The translations under genes were made by a program, and so were the position numbers. The notes beneath the pieces are model-generated. The model searched no databases. It saw nothing but the letters and a program-made list of their open reading frames with translations, and was not told the DNA's origin. Shown here piece after piece: positions 1-10,020 of a stretch of 64,000 nt of DNA (the first letter of the stretch is position 1; each line of letters starts with the position of its first letter). Source of the stretch: Porphyra umbilicalis (taxonomy: Eukaryota > Rhodophyta > Bangiophyceae > Bangiales > Bangiaceae); contig KV918959.1 in the NCBI GenBank assembly GCA_002049455.2, forward strand, positions 62,001-126,000, written 5' to 3'.

Positions 1-346
1 GGTCCGGGTCTTGCGTGTGTGCATGAGCTGTGTGGAGGTACGTGCGCTTTGCTCTTGCTATCGGCTGCAGCGAGTGTCCATCTTTCGGCACTACTCCGGG
101 GACAGCCTCCTCGGCACGGTGCGGGAACGGGGGCGTCTTGTGAGGATCTTTTCGCTCGCACGCGCGTAGCACAAGCTGATCATGTGTGGCTGCGACTGCC
201 TCCTCCTGCTCTTGGTGTCGTGCTGCCCTCTTGCGGCTTGTTCTTGGGTGTCTGCTGCGGTGTTTGATTCTTGATCGACAGAGGAGCAAGGGCTCCTTTA
301 CTGCCTGGGACGAAAGACGCGTGACGACTGCGTTGTGCGGTGCGTC

Positions 347-1387
347 ATGGACAAGGACACGCGGTGCCTCGCAGAGCAATGTCTGGAACGGCATGAGCTG
401 TTGGAGCCTGATCGGGTACCTGGCCAGTACCTGTACACGGCCTTCGCCTATCGAGAATGGAACTGGTCGGACAAGGAACAAAAGAACCTGTGCTCTGGTC
501 TCAAGTCCTTACGCGTCAAGATGGAGGAACCGCGCACATTCATCATGAACGTTAGGGCGCTTGTGGACAAGGCAAACAAACAATTTTCGGCTGGCGCAAT
601 CGGCGGCCCACCGGTGGATTTTGATCCTGCGTTCGTCTGCCCCAAGTACGTCAGCATGTACCGCACATATGACAAGCAGGTGGGGGCAGGCGCGGACCAG
701 CCCAATGACGCCATCTTTGTCAAGAAGAGCACGGGGATCGACTGGGCCAACCCCTCCAAATGTGAAGAATACCGCACCTGGGTCGACGCGGAGGTGCGCG
801 TTCTTGAGAAGCTGTCCCGCACGCCGCACCCGAATATAGTCGCCTACCACGGCTGTGTAGTGAAGGACGGCCTCATCGTCGGCATTGCGCTCGAGAAGTG
901 CGTCAAGGACCTGTCAGAGCGTCTCCAAGACACGAAGACACCGCTCGACATTGACAAGTGCCTCGTGCAGATCGCCGCAGCGCTCATCCACATCCATGGC
1001 CTGGGCTACTGCCATAATGACATCAAGCCACAAAATGTCATGGTCCGAGCCGACGGCTCGGTCGCGTTGATCGATTTTGACTCGTGCCTGCCCATCGCGG
1101 AGCAGCTAGACAAGGGGAAGGGCACGACCCTGAAGTGGGGCGACCTTGCGGCCAAGACGAGTAGCTCGAAGAATGACTGGCTCGGGTTGGCGCTGCTGGA
1201 GGAGTACATGCGCGACCCGACGGCGGACAAGTGGGGGTACTCCAAAGTCGTCCTCAGTGGTGGTGGCGGTCGCGACGGTGGCAGCCGTGGAAACTGCAAC
1301 ACCAGCGGCGGCGGCGGCAGCGGCGGCAGCGGCGGCGGCGGCGGCGGGACGGGTAGCGGCACCGGCGTGGGCGAGAAGAAGGGGTAA
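347..1387 (+). CDS. Ser/Thr protein kinase-like protein, C-terminal Gly-rich tail
   Basis: A 346-residue reading frame from the ATG at 347. It carries a recognisable kinase core. A Lys pair sits in an IFVKK strand (residues ~126-127), a Glu lies in the C-helix (VDAEVRVLEKL, ~149), and PHPNIVAYHG follows. The catalytic loop is HNDIKPQN (~223), with Asn replacing the Arg of HRD, and the magnesium loop is DFD instead of DFG (~243). A NDWLGLALLEEYM segment matches the F-helix position. The last ~45 residues are Gly/Ser-rich low complexity and the stop is TAA. The frame stays open upstream of the ATG to ~275 and reads like protein, after a possible acceptor (CGACAG at 276-281), so one or more 5' exons probably lie before 280. 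A possible donor is GTACGT at 37. Protein phosphorylation is inferred from the family; the DFD variant leaves activity uncertain. Confidence 0.7.
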   Translation: MDKDTRCLAEQCLERHELLEPDRVPGQYLYTAFAYREWNWSDKEQKNLCSGLKSLRVKMEEPRTFIMNVRALVDKANKQFSAGAIGGPPVDFDPAFVCPKYVSMYRTYDKQVGAGADQPNDAIFVKKSTGIDWANPSKCEEYRTWVDAEVRVLEKLSRTPHPNIVAYHGCVVKDGLIVGIALEKCVKDLSERLQDTKTPLDIDKCLVQIAAALIHIHGLGYCHNDIKPQNVMVRADGSVALIDFDSCLPIAEQLDKGKGTTLKWGDLAAKTSSSKNDWLGLALLEEYMRDPTADKWGYSKVVLSGGGGRDGGSRGNCNTSGGGGSGGSGGGGGGTGSGTGVGEKKG

Positions 1388-2867
1388 ACCCGTGAGTTGT
1401 TGCGTGGGTGGTGTGGCGAGTTGAGCAGGCGGCTGTTGCCCACCCACGGGGGTCACCGGCAATAGTCGAGGCCCTTCCGCTGGCGGTGGGACGAGCTGTT
1501 GCAGGCCTTGCATGCGGCGGGGTGACGACCGGCGGTGGAGGCACACCGCCGCACCCGACCGTATAAGAGGTCGGTCGCCGGTCGCCATATGTCAAACGCC
1601 CGGCGCCTCAGCTTTCCACCCCGTGATACGCGCCCCCGCCTTCCCCGACTATGTCGCGCGTCGTCTCGTTTTTTGTTTTGTTTTCTTGTCGTGGCACCCC
1701 GCCCCCCTGGGTCCATGGTGCCTCTTCTCTTTCTTTCTTTCTTTGTACGCTAGGAGCTCGGAACTGCTCCCGTCGTGCCTTTGGGCTCGGCTAGACGTCT
1801 TTGAGTGGAAGACGCGCCCGAGCCACCCACGTTGAAAAAGAACCACTATGTCCTTGGAGCCCCAGGGGCAGCGGAGCGGCGAAACGTGGGCAGTGCCGGT
1901 GGCTGGCCGTTTGGCGGCGTTGCCGTGTGGCGTCCCCCCAAGCGAGCGCACCGACTGCGATGGCGCGTACCGGTGGCCGGCGCCCCCATGCCAGTCGTGG
2001 CACTCGTCGGCGTCGGCGCCACCCCGCCGCGCTCCCGACGTCCGCCCATGGACGGCCCGGCGCGGCGGCCCCGCGCCCCGTCCCCTGTCTGGGAAACCAG
2101 CGTCGCGCGGGCCACGGTCCACCCAAAGATGAATGGAAAAGGGCGCCCCGCGCGCCGCCGGCCCCACGGGCGCGGCGCGCCCCCGACGCCCCGGCGGCCG
2201 CCCTGCCACGGGCGCGGCCGCCGCGGCAGCGGCGGCAGTGGGCGTGCCGTCGCCGGGGCCACCCTCCCCCCCCTCCACTCCCCCCCGCCACGACAGCGGC
2301 GGGCGGGAGGCCCCGCGTCCCCCGCCAGTCGCGCCGCCGGCCCCGTCACCGCCGCCGCCCGCCGCGCCGCCGCCGCCACCGACGCGGTGGGCACGCGCCT
2401 GCGGGGCGGTTGCGCGGGCGGCTCCCGCGCCACCGCGCACGCTGGCCGGCGGGTGCAACCGGGGCGCCGGCGCCACCGGTTGGGGCGCGGCGGGCGCGCC
2501 CCCCGCCGCGCACGCGGCGGCGCGGCCCCGCGCCGCAGGCGACGGCGCATCTTAGACACGCGGCACTGCTGAGAGGGGGGTGATCGACTGCCCTTCCCGG
2601 CAGTGTCACGAGACCCGGCTGGCATGGACGTAGGGGTTGGCCCGTTGCGAGCCGCGCAGACAGGCAGCCGGCTGCGCTTTCTGCACTTGTGCACGGCGAT
2701 CGGGAGTGTGCTTCTTTGTTGTGTGTTATTCAGTATATATTATCGAGGCTTACAATCACAGGCAGGTGCAGTGGACAGAAAACGTAATGAGGCACAGCTC
2801 GCCGCGGTTGCACGAAAGGGTTCGAAGCGTTAGTGCACGCGGCGCCCCCACCGCCGGTCGTCGGTCG
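1388..2867. other. Intergenic, no supported gene
   Basis: Very GC-rich (roughly 2000-2560 is almost pure G/C). Long ORFs are open on both strands at once, with Pro/Arg/Ala-only translations, which is the signature of composition rather than coding. No domain, splice pattern or RNA gene was recognised. Confidence 0.4.
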
Positions 2868-4525
2868 TCACCACTGGTCGGCAAGGCACTCTTCCAAGTC
2901 CCCCGCGAAGCCATCGTCGATATCCCCACTGCAGTACTCATCGTCCGAGTCCCCCCCCCGCCCGTGGCGCAGCAGCTCGTTGCTGGCCCCGTCCCCGTCC
3001 CCGTCCCACTCCCCCTTCCCCTCCCCGCCGCCGGCGTCGCCGCAGTCTCCCGCCTCCCCGTCGCTGTCACAGGCGGTGACGGGCTCGAGGACGCCCACCA
3101 GCTGCCGCGCCGCCACCGCCAAGTTGGCCAGTACCCCGTAGCAGTCGCCGAGGGCGCCAGCATAGGCGAGGTAACTCACCGAAAAAGGGAAACACCTCGT
3201 CCGCATCGACGACGGGGCACCCGCACGACGAGGCGCCGTCGGTGGACGTCGGCGGTGTCAGCTGCTCGGCCGCTGCGTCCGCACCCGCCCCGGCGGCGGC
3301 GGCGGCGGCGCCCCGCCCCACCGCCCCGCCCCCCCCCGCGGCGCGGCGCGCCCCGTGTCGAAGGACACCCCCCCCCGAGTTGGCCTCCGCGTTGGTCCCC
3401 CGCCGGGGCGGCGCCCCCCGTGGCCTTAGCGTGTGCGCGCTGCACGTGGTACGCAATCGACATGAGGAGCTTGCGGCGGGTGCGCAGCGCGTCGGGCAGA
3501 CGGGGCCGGAGGCCCATCCCCCCCCGCATCGCTGCCGCAATTGCAAACAGCTGCGCCGACACGGCGACGCGGAGCGACGCGAGGTTCCCCCGCACCTCCC
3601 CGTGGCGCACGCGCTCTACGCCGCCCTGCAGGTTGAGCGACGCAAAGGTAAGGTGGTCGAGGACGATCTCGAGGTTGGCGAGGAGGGAGCCCGTGACGGC
3701 AGCGGGGTAGGCGGCTTCGAGGCGCGGCTCCGCCACCGCAAAGCCGAGCTGCATTCGCAACGCGCCGACCGCGTCGGCGAGGTCGCGCTCCTTGGCGAGC
3801 AACGCCGCCGTCGAGGTCGTCCGCGACGCGTCGCCCGCCTCGGCGGCGCGGGAGGACGTCAGCAGCAGGTACACGGCGTGCGTGCGGAGGAGCGCGTCGA
3901 CGAGACCGGCCTTGATGCGGTTGCGCGCGAGGGTGGGGTAGAGCAGCAGCTGCGAGACGCTAATGACGCCGAGCGCCAGGGCGGTGCCCGACAGGCGCGT
4001 TTGGGTCAAGTCGTCGACGGCGGCCACGTCGACGGGGCCGTCGAGGGCGCGCAAGTAGAGGTAGGCGGGGTACACAATCGTCTGGCCAACGACCGCGCAA
4101 ATGATGCCGACGTAGGAGAAGCAGCTCTGCTTGGCAATGATGTAAGAAACGCCTGTGGAGAAGAGCGCCACGGACACCATGACGACGGGGAGGGCGAGCT
4201 CTTCGCGCGCGCCGGGCACCTCGTCCGTCATGGCCGACAGCACCGCCGGGCATGTGATCGCCCACGCCCAGCCGGCCGAGATGAGGGCGCCAAAAATGAG
4301 GAAAAACACGTGCTGGATCCCCCCGCCGACGGTCGGGTCCGAGTGCACTAGGACGACGAGCAGGGTGCCGTTGCCGCCCCACCGCACCGCCCACTCGCTC
4401 GTCGAGGAGGCGAGGAAGAGCGCAAACAGCACCGTCACGCACGCCGACAGCTTGAGCGCGTACCGACCGGCCGTGTCGTCCACGGCGGCGCGGAGGATCA
4501 CGTGCGTCAAGTGGCGAGCGACCAC
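2868..4525 (-). CDS. FUSC / ALMT-like integral membrane protein (3' part of gene)
   Basis: Read on the minus strand from about 4525. The first ~230 residues contain six clear hydrophobic segments, including YALKLSACVTVLFALFLASS, FLIFGALISAGWAWAITC and SYVGIICAVVGQTIVYPAYL. A long soluble helical region with acidic/basic residues follows. This layout matches the FUSC/aromatic-acid exporter and aluminium-activated malate transporter group, so an anion or aromatic-acid efflux role is inferred only from the family. The protein continues past the first frame. Sense moves to another frame near the G9 run at 3366-3374 (minus sense), and again at a T5 run near 3184-3188. It ends in an acidic tail (DSDDEYCSGDIDDGFAGD) with a TGA at 2868. 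No ATG opens the listed segment (the first codon is GTG), so upstream exons exist. The frame changes look like homopolymer indels. Confidence 0.55.
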
Positions 4526-4777
4526 CGCGGCGCCCGCACCGCCTTGCCGACCCGCCCGCGGATGCCACCGCGGCGAGCGCCGCCGCTGCTGCCGCCGTCC
4601 CCACCGCCGCCAGGCCCGCCACTTCCCGACCAGACGCCGCCCACGCTACTTATGCGCCCCCCCCCCCCCCCCCCTCCCCCCCCTGCGGCCCGGCACCCCC
4701 CCATGCTCCGACCCCCCCCCCCGCTGCGGCGGCAGCCGCCCCACCGCCCGCACGCGGCGGCGGAGCATGACCCCCCC

Positions 4778-4918
4778 CGCGTGCCGCACCGCGGCTGACA
4801 AAAACGCGTTGCGGATGGCCACGAGCCGGTGCGCGACGCGGGCCCCCACCGAGCGCGACGCGTGCGCGGCGTGGAGGAGCGACGACAGCTCTGCGCCGCA
4901 GCCGACGAGGCCCTGCAC
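4778..4918 (-). CDS. Probable upstream exon of the FUSC-like gene
   Basis: On the minus strand this stretch reads GLVGCGAELSSLLHAAHASR and onward to SAAVRHAGG, which has helical, protein-like composition. It is preceded by CTTCTGACACGCGGTGCAG, a credible branch site plus acceptor. It is followed by a G-tract-rich interval (4530-4777) that ends before the main membrane-protein frame. The join and phase could not be proved, and further upstream exons (5000-5160) could not be resolved. Confidence 0.35.
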
Positions 4919-4929
4919 CGCGTGTCAGA

Positions 4930-6263
4930 AGCTCGCCCCGCGCGTAATCTTTTTCGACGGGAAGAGGTTGCGGTCTTTGGTGGCTGCGTCGGACGGGCGG
5001 TCGTCACCGGCCGTCGTTGCCCGACGGGGGCGCAAGGGGCTCCCTCAAGAGGGCGGTGAGCCCCCACGGGTGCGCCCGCCGGTACTCGTGCGGCCCCCAA
5101 GTCCACGACGAGTAGCATGGAGAGTGTCTGGCTCACGCTGGCGCAGGTCGAGCAGCATGCGCGCGTCCCGATGGCGGACACGTGGGGCGACTGGCAGCGC
5201 ACCCTCGTCGGCGGCGGTAGCCGCGACGGCGACGAGGGAGGCGATCCGGTGGCTGCCGCCAGACCGTTGGACGGCCGTGCGATGCGCTGCGCCCTCCACA
5301 GAGGACCCCGCCTGCCAGTGCGGTGTCCGCGCGCGCGCACGCGCGTGCGCGTGGCTGCCGGTGGGCACCGCACAGTGGCATTGGGGGGGTGACGCCCGTC
5401 CGCGCCGCACACCTCTGCCAATGTCAAGAGCCGGCAAAGTCAAACGCCGAGCATCCTCTTGGTGAGAGGAGAGCGCATTTCGCTCAAGCAAAAAACATCG
5501 CAGCAAAGGAAGCGCGTAAACGTACGGGCCGCCTCGTGCGCGTTTGCGCATGGGCCACCCGCAGTCCCCGGCGCCCCGCGGAGCAGCCGCCGCGCCCCCG
5601 CCGCCCCGCCGCCCCGCCTGGCCGCCGCCGCCGCCGCGGCGCGCCGCGGCGGCGGGGCGGGGCGCCCCGCGCGCCCGCCGGGCGGGCGCGCCCGCCGACG
5701 GCGGCGCGCCGCGCGGGATTTGGACGGTGGCGGCGGCGCGGCCGGCGCCCCCCCCCCCCCCCCCCCCCGCCGCCCCGCACGCGGTCCGCGTCGCCCCGCC
5801 CGTCGGCGGCGGGGCGCCGCCGTCGACGCGGCGGCGCCGCCGCCGCGCGCGCGCCCGCGTGGCGCCGCCACGCGCGGCGGCGGGCGGGGGTGCCCGCGGG
5901 CGCGCCCCGGCGGCCGGGCGCCCGCCGCCGCCGCCGCGTGGCGCGGGGGCTTGGACCCCCGCGGCGGGCGGTGGCCGCTCCCGCCCCCGCCCATGCGGCG
6001 GGCGCACTCCCCCCCTTCCTCCCCCCGCGGCGGTACCCCGCGGTCGGGTGCCACCCCGCCCCCCTCCCCCCGCGGGGGCACCCCGCGCGGCCGCCGCCCT
6101 TCCCCCCCCACCCCCGACACCGTGCGCCGGGCGGGCGCCGTCGCCGCCGCTGGCGCGACGGTCGTGCGCCGCGTCGCCACGGCCGTGGCTCTGGGCGTCG
6201 GTGCTGCCCCGCCGGCGGCCGCCGCCGCGTCGGCCGCCGCGCGACTGGCGGCGGGGCGTCACG

Positions 6264-6306
<43 letters not shown>

Positions 6307-6354
6307 GGCGGCGCACCCGTCGCTGGCGGGGGCGACCGCCTGCCCGCCGCGCCC
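4930..6354. other. GC-extreme interval between divergent genes
   Basis: Contains a C20-class homopolymer (about 5749-5768) and a CCG trinucleotide array near 6275-6310. ORFs on both strands are simultaneously open and translate to Arg/Pro/Ala/Gly. The interval separates the minus-strand FUSC-like gene from the plus-strand FkbM gene, so 5' exons of both, and their shared promoter region, probably lie here. The exact starts cannot be assigned. Confidence 0.35.
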
Positions 6355-8710
6355 CGCGTGGTGCGACGCGCGCTGCTCGCGCGGCCCGTGCCGGCGGGCG
6401 CGGGCGGCTCGGTGGACGACCCGGGGGGTTTTGGGGCGGCCACCCCGCCGCGCTTCCTCTCCCAGTTTGACCAAGACTGTTGGGTGGACACGGCGCACTT
6501 GCGGCACCTAAACCGCCGGGGCGTGTTTGTCGACCTGGCCGCCGACGACGCGGTGCACATTCGCAACACGGTGGGGGGGGGGGGGGGGGGGGGCGCCCGC
6601 CGCCCGCTTCCGTGCGTGCGTGTGGGCCTGGGCTGGCGCTGCGTGCGCCCGCGGAGCGGATGTGGGCGCGCAACTGACACCGCCGAGCTGCTCCATGCGC
6701 GCCACCGCTGCCTCCCTTGGTGGCTGTGCGTGTCCCCCCCGCCCCCCCGCGCCCACCAACCCCCCGCTTTTGCTCGCTGGCCCGCCCCGCCCCCGCACAG
6801 TACCTCTTTGAGCGGTGCCTCGGGTGGAACGGCCTGTGCATCGAGGCGGCGTCGAGCTACCACAGCCGCCTCATTGAGCTGCGCAGCTGCAAGCTCACCC
6901 CCCTGTGCGTGGCCAACCACACCAAAGCCGTCGATTGTATCAAAGCGGCGGGGCTCGGCGGCATCGCGTCGACCAACAAAAACCTGCGGGAGGCGCACGT
7001 GCGGGTCGCCCCGCGGCGGCGGGTGCGGTGCTCGCGGCTTGCCACCGCTTCTCGCCCGCCGGGGGCTCACGCACGTCGACTATTCGAGCCGCAACATTGA
7101 GGGGGCGGAGCTCGGCGCGCTGCAGTCGGTGAACTGGGACGCTGCGCGCATCGACGTGGTTAAAGGTCCATCCCATATAGCTAGACTGTTGGGAGACACC
7201 CCACTTTGAGTCCGCCGCACCAGCGAACGGCTGCACCAACCAAGAAGCAGTGATTTTTACAAGGACACAGTACTCAGCAGCATTCATTACCTGTGAAGAA
7301 ATCATCAGTCTGACGTGCATCTTGATGGCAGAAAAGAGTACACTGCGATCGAGAAAATAAAATAAACGGACGTAAAGTACAAAAAACGCCCGTGAGTTCG
7401 TGCAGCACAAGGTCGCGACGTGGCCACGTTCCAGAACGTGTACATCGTGTACAGGCGCCATGTTCCTGCTTTCTCCTTCAAAAAAGGACCTACGGCGCTG
7501 CCGCGAATGGCCGGAGAAGGAGGTGTCTTGTAGCGCCTCTTCTCTGTTGTTGCAAGAGGAAGAGGGGCATTCTCTGCCATGGATGCTACTTTAATTCTAT
7601 CTTGTCGATCTAATTTGTTTTTGAGCTCTTCCGAATAAGTGAAGCATCATTGCACCAGATCTCCACGGCTTCTCTGGGCGGCGCGTCGATCGCCCCACAC
7701 ACTCTGCACGCACCGCATCCGTCGCTCATACCGTACCATGACCGCCACACGCACCGCAGGCCCCGCACCCTCCGCACCACCCCCACTGGCCTCGGTTTTT
7801 TGTTCTGCTCGACGGTTAGCCTGTCATGTCGTCGTAGCTCAAGTATGAGCTGCATTCTTGCTTTTATGACGGAGGACAACTATCGGGCGGTGGGTGAGAT
7901 GAACGCGGCGGTGGCAGCACCAATTGGGGAAAACCAGCTGGAGGTGGAGTCTGGGGGGGTGGAGGGTGAGAGTGGCTCGTCTGATGAGGAGAGCGACGGC
8001 AGTTCCGACATGGAAGAGTTTGTTGTCCTTTGCTTGCTGCACGTATATGTTTTTTCTTGCATTTTCCTGTTTTCTTGGTACGGTACGACCAGGAGGCTGG
8101 CACACGGTGGCCGTTGTGGTGGGCCAACACTCGGGGGGGGGGGCTGGATGCAATCAGGGCCGTGCACGGCCGTGTGTGTCCGCAATTCGCAATCGGCGAA
8201 GTCACGCATTCCATTGACCCATGCAGACGGATTTAAACTACACAAATCGCCTTGTCCGCAGCAGTATACATTTTTGTGGACCCCGTTCTGGCGATGTCGG
8301 AATTCGTTGGATTCGGGCCAGAAGGACAATCCGACTGGAGACACAGCATGGGCGACCATGGCGTTGCAGTCATGCACCGTGTCTCTTCCTCTCCGCATCT
8401 CCGGTGGAAGACAAGCGCTTTCGTGTCTGAAATTTTAGAGCTGAGCCGTAGCTCACTGCTGACCTCGCATACAAAGTTTCGGTTCCATGCGACAGCCTCC
8501 CGTCTCGTGCGGTTTTTTTCTTTTATGTCTAGCAATATGGGATGGACCTTTAGTTTTGAGCGGGAGGGGGACGACGACGCGGCCGTCAACTTTTTGACCA
8601 ACAGGGGCTACCACATCGAGCCGTACGGCCGGTGGAGGCAGGAGATGATGCTCTTCCACCCGTCAGTGGAGCTCGGCAAGCCAAGGGCCCAGCTAATCGG
8701 CGGGGCGGGG
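6355..8710 (+). pseudogene. FkbM-family methyltransferase, interrupted by a transposable element
   Basis: Exon 1 ends at 6570 and contains SQFDQDCWVDT and GVFVDLAADDAVHIRNT, the SAM-binding core of FkbM (Methyltransf_21) proteins. A 230-bp intron (GTGGGG tract at 6571 to CACAG at 6800) joins in phase 0 to YLFERCLGWNGLCIEAASSY, matching the family's NTxxLExxxGWxGxCIE signature. The reading frame slips by one near 7040-7060 and resumes as GLTHVDYSSRNIEGAELGAL, the DxEGAE region. At 7161 the frame is broken by a TA-flanked element. Removing it rejoins RIDVV to SFEREGDDDAAVNFL, then GYHIEPYGRWRQEMMLFHP, the normal C-terminal part. The family O-methylates small molecules or glycans; the substrate here is unknown. 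The start codon is unresolved upstream. The slip may be a sequencing error; the insertion looks real. Confidence 0.75.
7163..8550. mobile_element. TA-flanked terminal-inverted-repeat element (1388 bp, Tc1/mariner-like signature)
   Basis: The ends are 24-bp inverted repeats with one mismatch. The left end begins AAGGTCCATCCCATATAGCT; the right end, read on the minus strand, begins AAGGTCCATCCCATATTGCT. Both continue AGAC. Each end abuts a TA (7161-7162 and 8551-8552), the target duplication expected for Tc1/mariner-type or Stowaway-like elements. No DDE/D transposase was recognised inside. A plus-strand acidic peptide (ATG near 7845, with GSSDEESDGSSDMEEF) is the most protein-like content. The interior is much less GC-rich than the flanking gene. 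It is probably a non-autonomous insertion. Its position inside the FkbM exon is shown by coding sense on both sides. Confidence 0.8.
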
Positions 8711-8922
8711 CGGGAGGTTGGACGTCACGGGTGCGGTCCCGCGGGGTTGGTGTTGGACAGTTTTGGTGCGTCGCACCCCCTCGGTTTTGGATGTCTGTGT
8801 CTGGCTACGTGGTGCCCTCAGCTGAGCCCGACCATAGCCAGCCACGAAAAAAAAAGGTGCGTGGCAGCGCGCCAAGCAACAAGCACATGTCCTGCTCACT
8901 CCTGGTCGTTCGGACCGCTCAA

Positions 8923-9825
8923 TCACATCTCAATGAACGGGTCGTCCGCGGTGACGCGGCGATTTACAACGTGGACCAGCTTGACGATGTCCCCCCCCCG
9001 GCGCACCTGCCACGTGCGGTAGCGCCGGTCGTCGCCGACCAACCGGATGAGATCGTACACGTCCACATCTGGGCCGGCCGCGCCGGGGGCCCCGCCGCCC
9101 CCCTCCCCGTCCCCGTCGCCGCCGGGTGCCAGCGGCAGCGACAACCCCGACTTGTACGTTGCGTAAAAGACGAGACAATCGTCGTCGACGACGCGGGCAA
9201 AGCCCTGCACGGTGGGGGATGGCACGGAAACGAGAAACACGAGAGCCACATGGATGCCGTGACCAACGCCGCCAGCGCCGCCCCCGTTGCAGCCGGCATG
9301 CGTGCGCAGGGGAGACAATGAAGCGCACCCGTCGTCCATGGTACAAACGATGGCGGCCGGTGGTCGCGTCAGTTCTGGCGGTGGGGCCACCCGAGCGGGA
9401 GGAACGCGCAGCGCCCGCCGCTCGCCGCCCGCCACCGACAAGCGCGGACAAGCGCGCCGTGCCGCGGCGCGCACCGAGCGCAGGGGACGAAAGCACAGCG
9501 CTCATCACAAAGCAATGCGGGCCGGCACACCCCCCTGGCTCACCTTCAGCCGCGCACTCTCAATGTGCAGCGTCCCCGTGGTTGCGTCCCACTGGCCGGG
9601 AAAGTCATGGACCTCCTCCCGCGCCGCCTCCCCGCCGTCCCCGGCCGCCCATTGGTACGTGTTGCGCTGCGCAAAGGCCAACCCGCGGATGCCCTGCCGC
9701 AGCTCCGTTGCGTGCGTGTCGAGCACGCCCCCGGTGGGGGATAGGTGCGTCGCGGTCCCCGCCCAGCGGCCGACGTGGCGGCGGAAGAGGGTCGGCCACG
9801 ATGCGTCTGGCTTCCCCGACGCCAT
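8923..9825 (-). CDS. Two-exon lipocalin/DUF3598-like protein (187 aa)
   Basis: Exon 1 runs from the ATG at 9825 to 9544 (94 codons; MASGKPDASWPTLFRRHVG). It contains the pattern GRWAGTATHLSPTG..FAQRNTYQW..FPGQWDATTGTL. It ends at an AAG|GTGAGC donor. A 339-bp intron ends at ACCGTGCAG (9205). Exon 2 (9204-8923) continues in phase 0 as GFARVVDDDCLVFYATYKSG, then VDVYDLIRLVGDDRRYRTWQ, and stops with TGA. The W-G-x-W plus repeated beta-strand pattern resembles DUF3598/lipocalin-like barrel proteins of cyanobacteria and algae, so ligand binding is a guess from family shape. The splice sites are strong and the joined protein reads continuously. The gene converges on the FkbM gene. Confidence 0.6.
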
Positions 9826-10020
9826 CGCAACGGACCAGTGGGTGGGGAGTGCAGCCGCCGCCTGGGAGCGGTGTACGTGGGGAAAAGCAAAAGGGGGACC
9901 AACGCGCGGAAGGAGGAGGCAACGTGGCTCTGGCGGTTGAGGGAGAGACGACGCCAGGTCCTCTTCAGGTCCTTCACGCGAGAGCCATGCAATGGTATCC
10001 AATTGCGTTCATAGGGCCTC

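Noticed and set aside
5045-6841. Very long ORFs on both strands in the 5-7 kb region
   Set aside because: Arg/Pro/Ala/Gly-only translations open in several frames at once because stops are rare in near-pure G/C sequence. Only the FkbM segments show family signatures.
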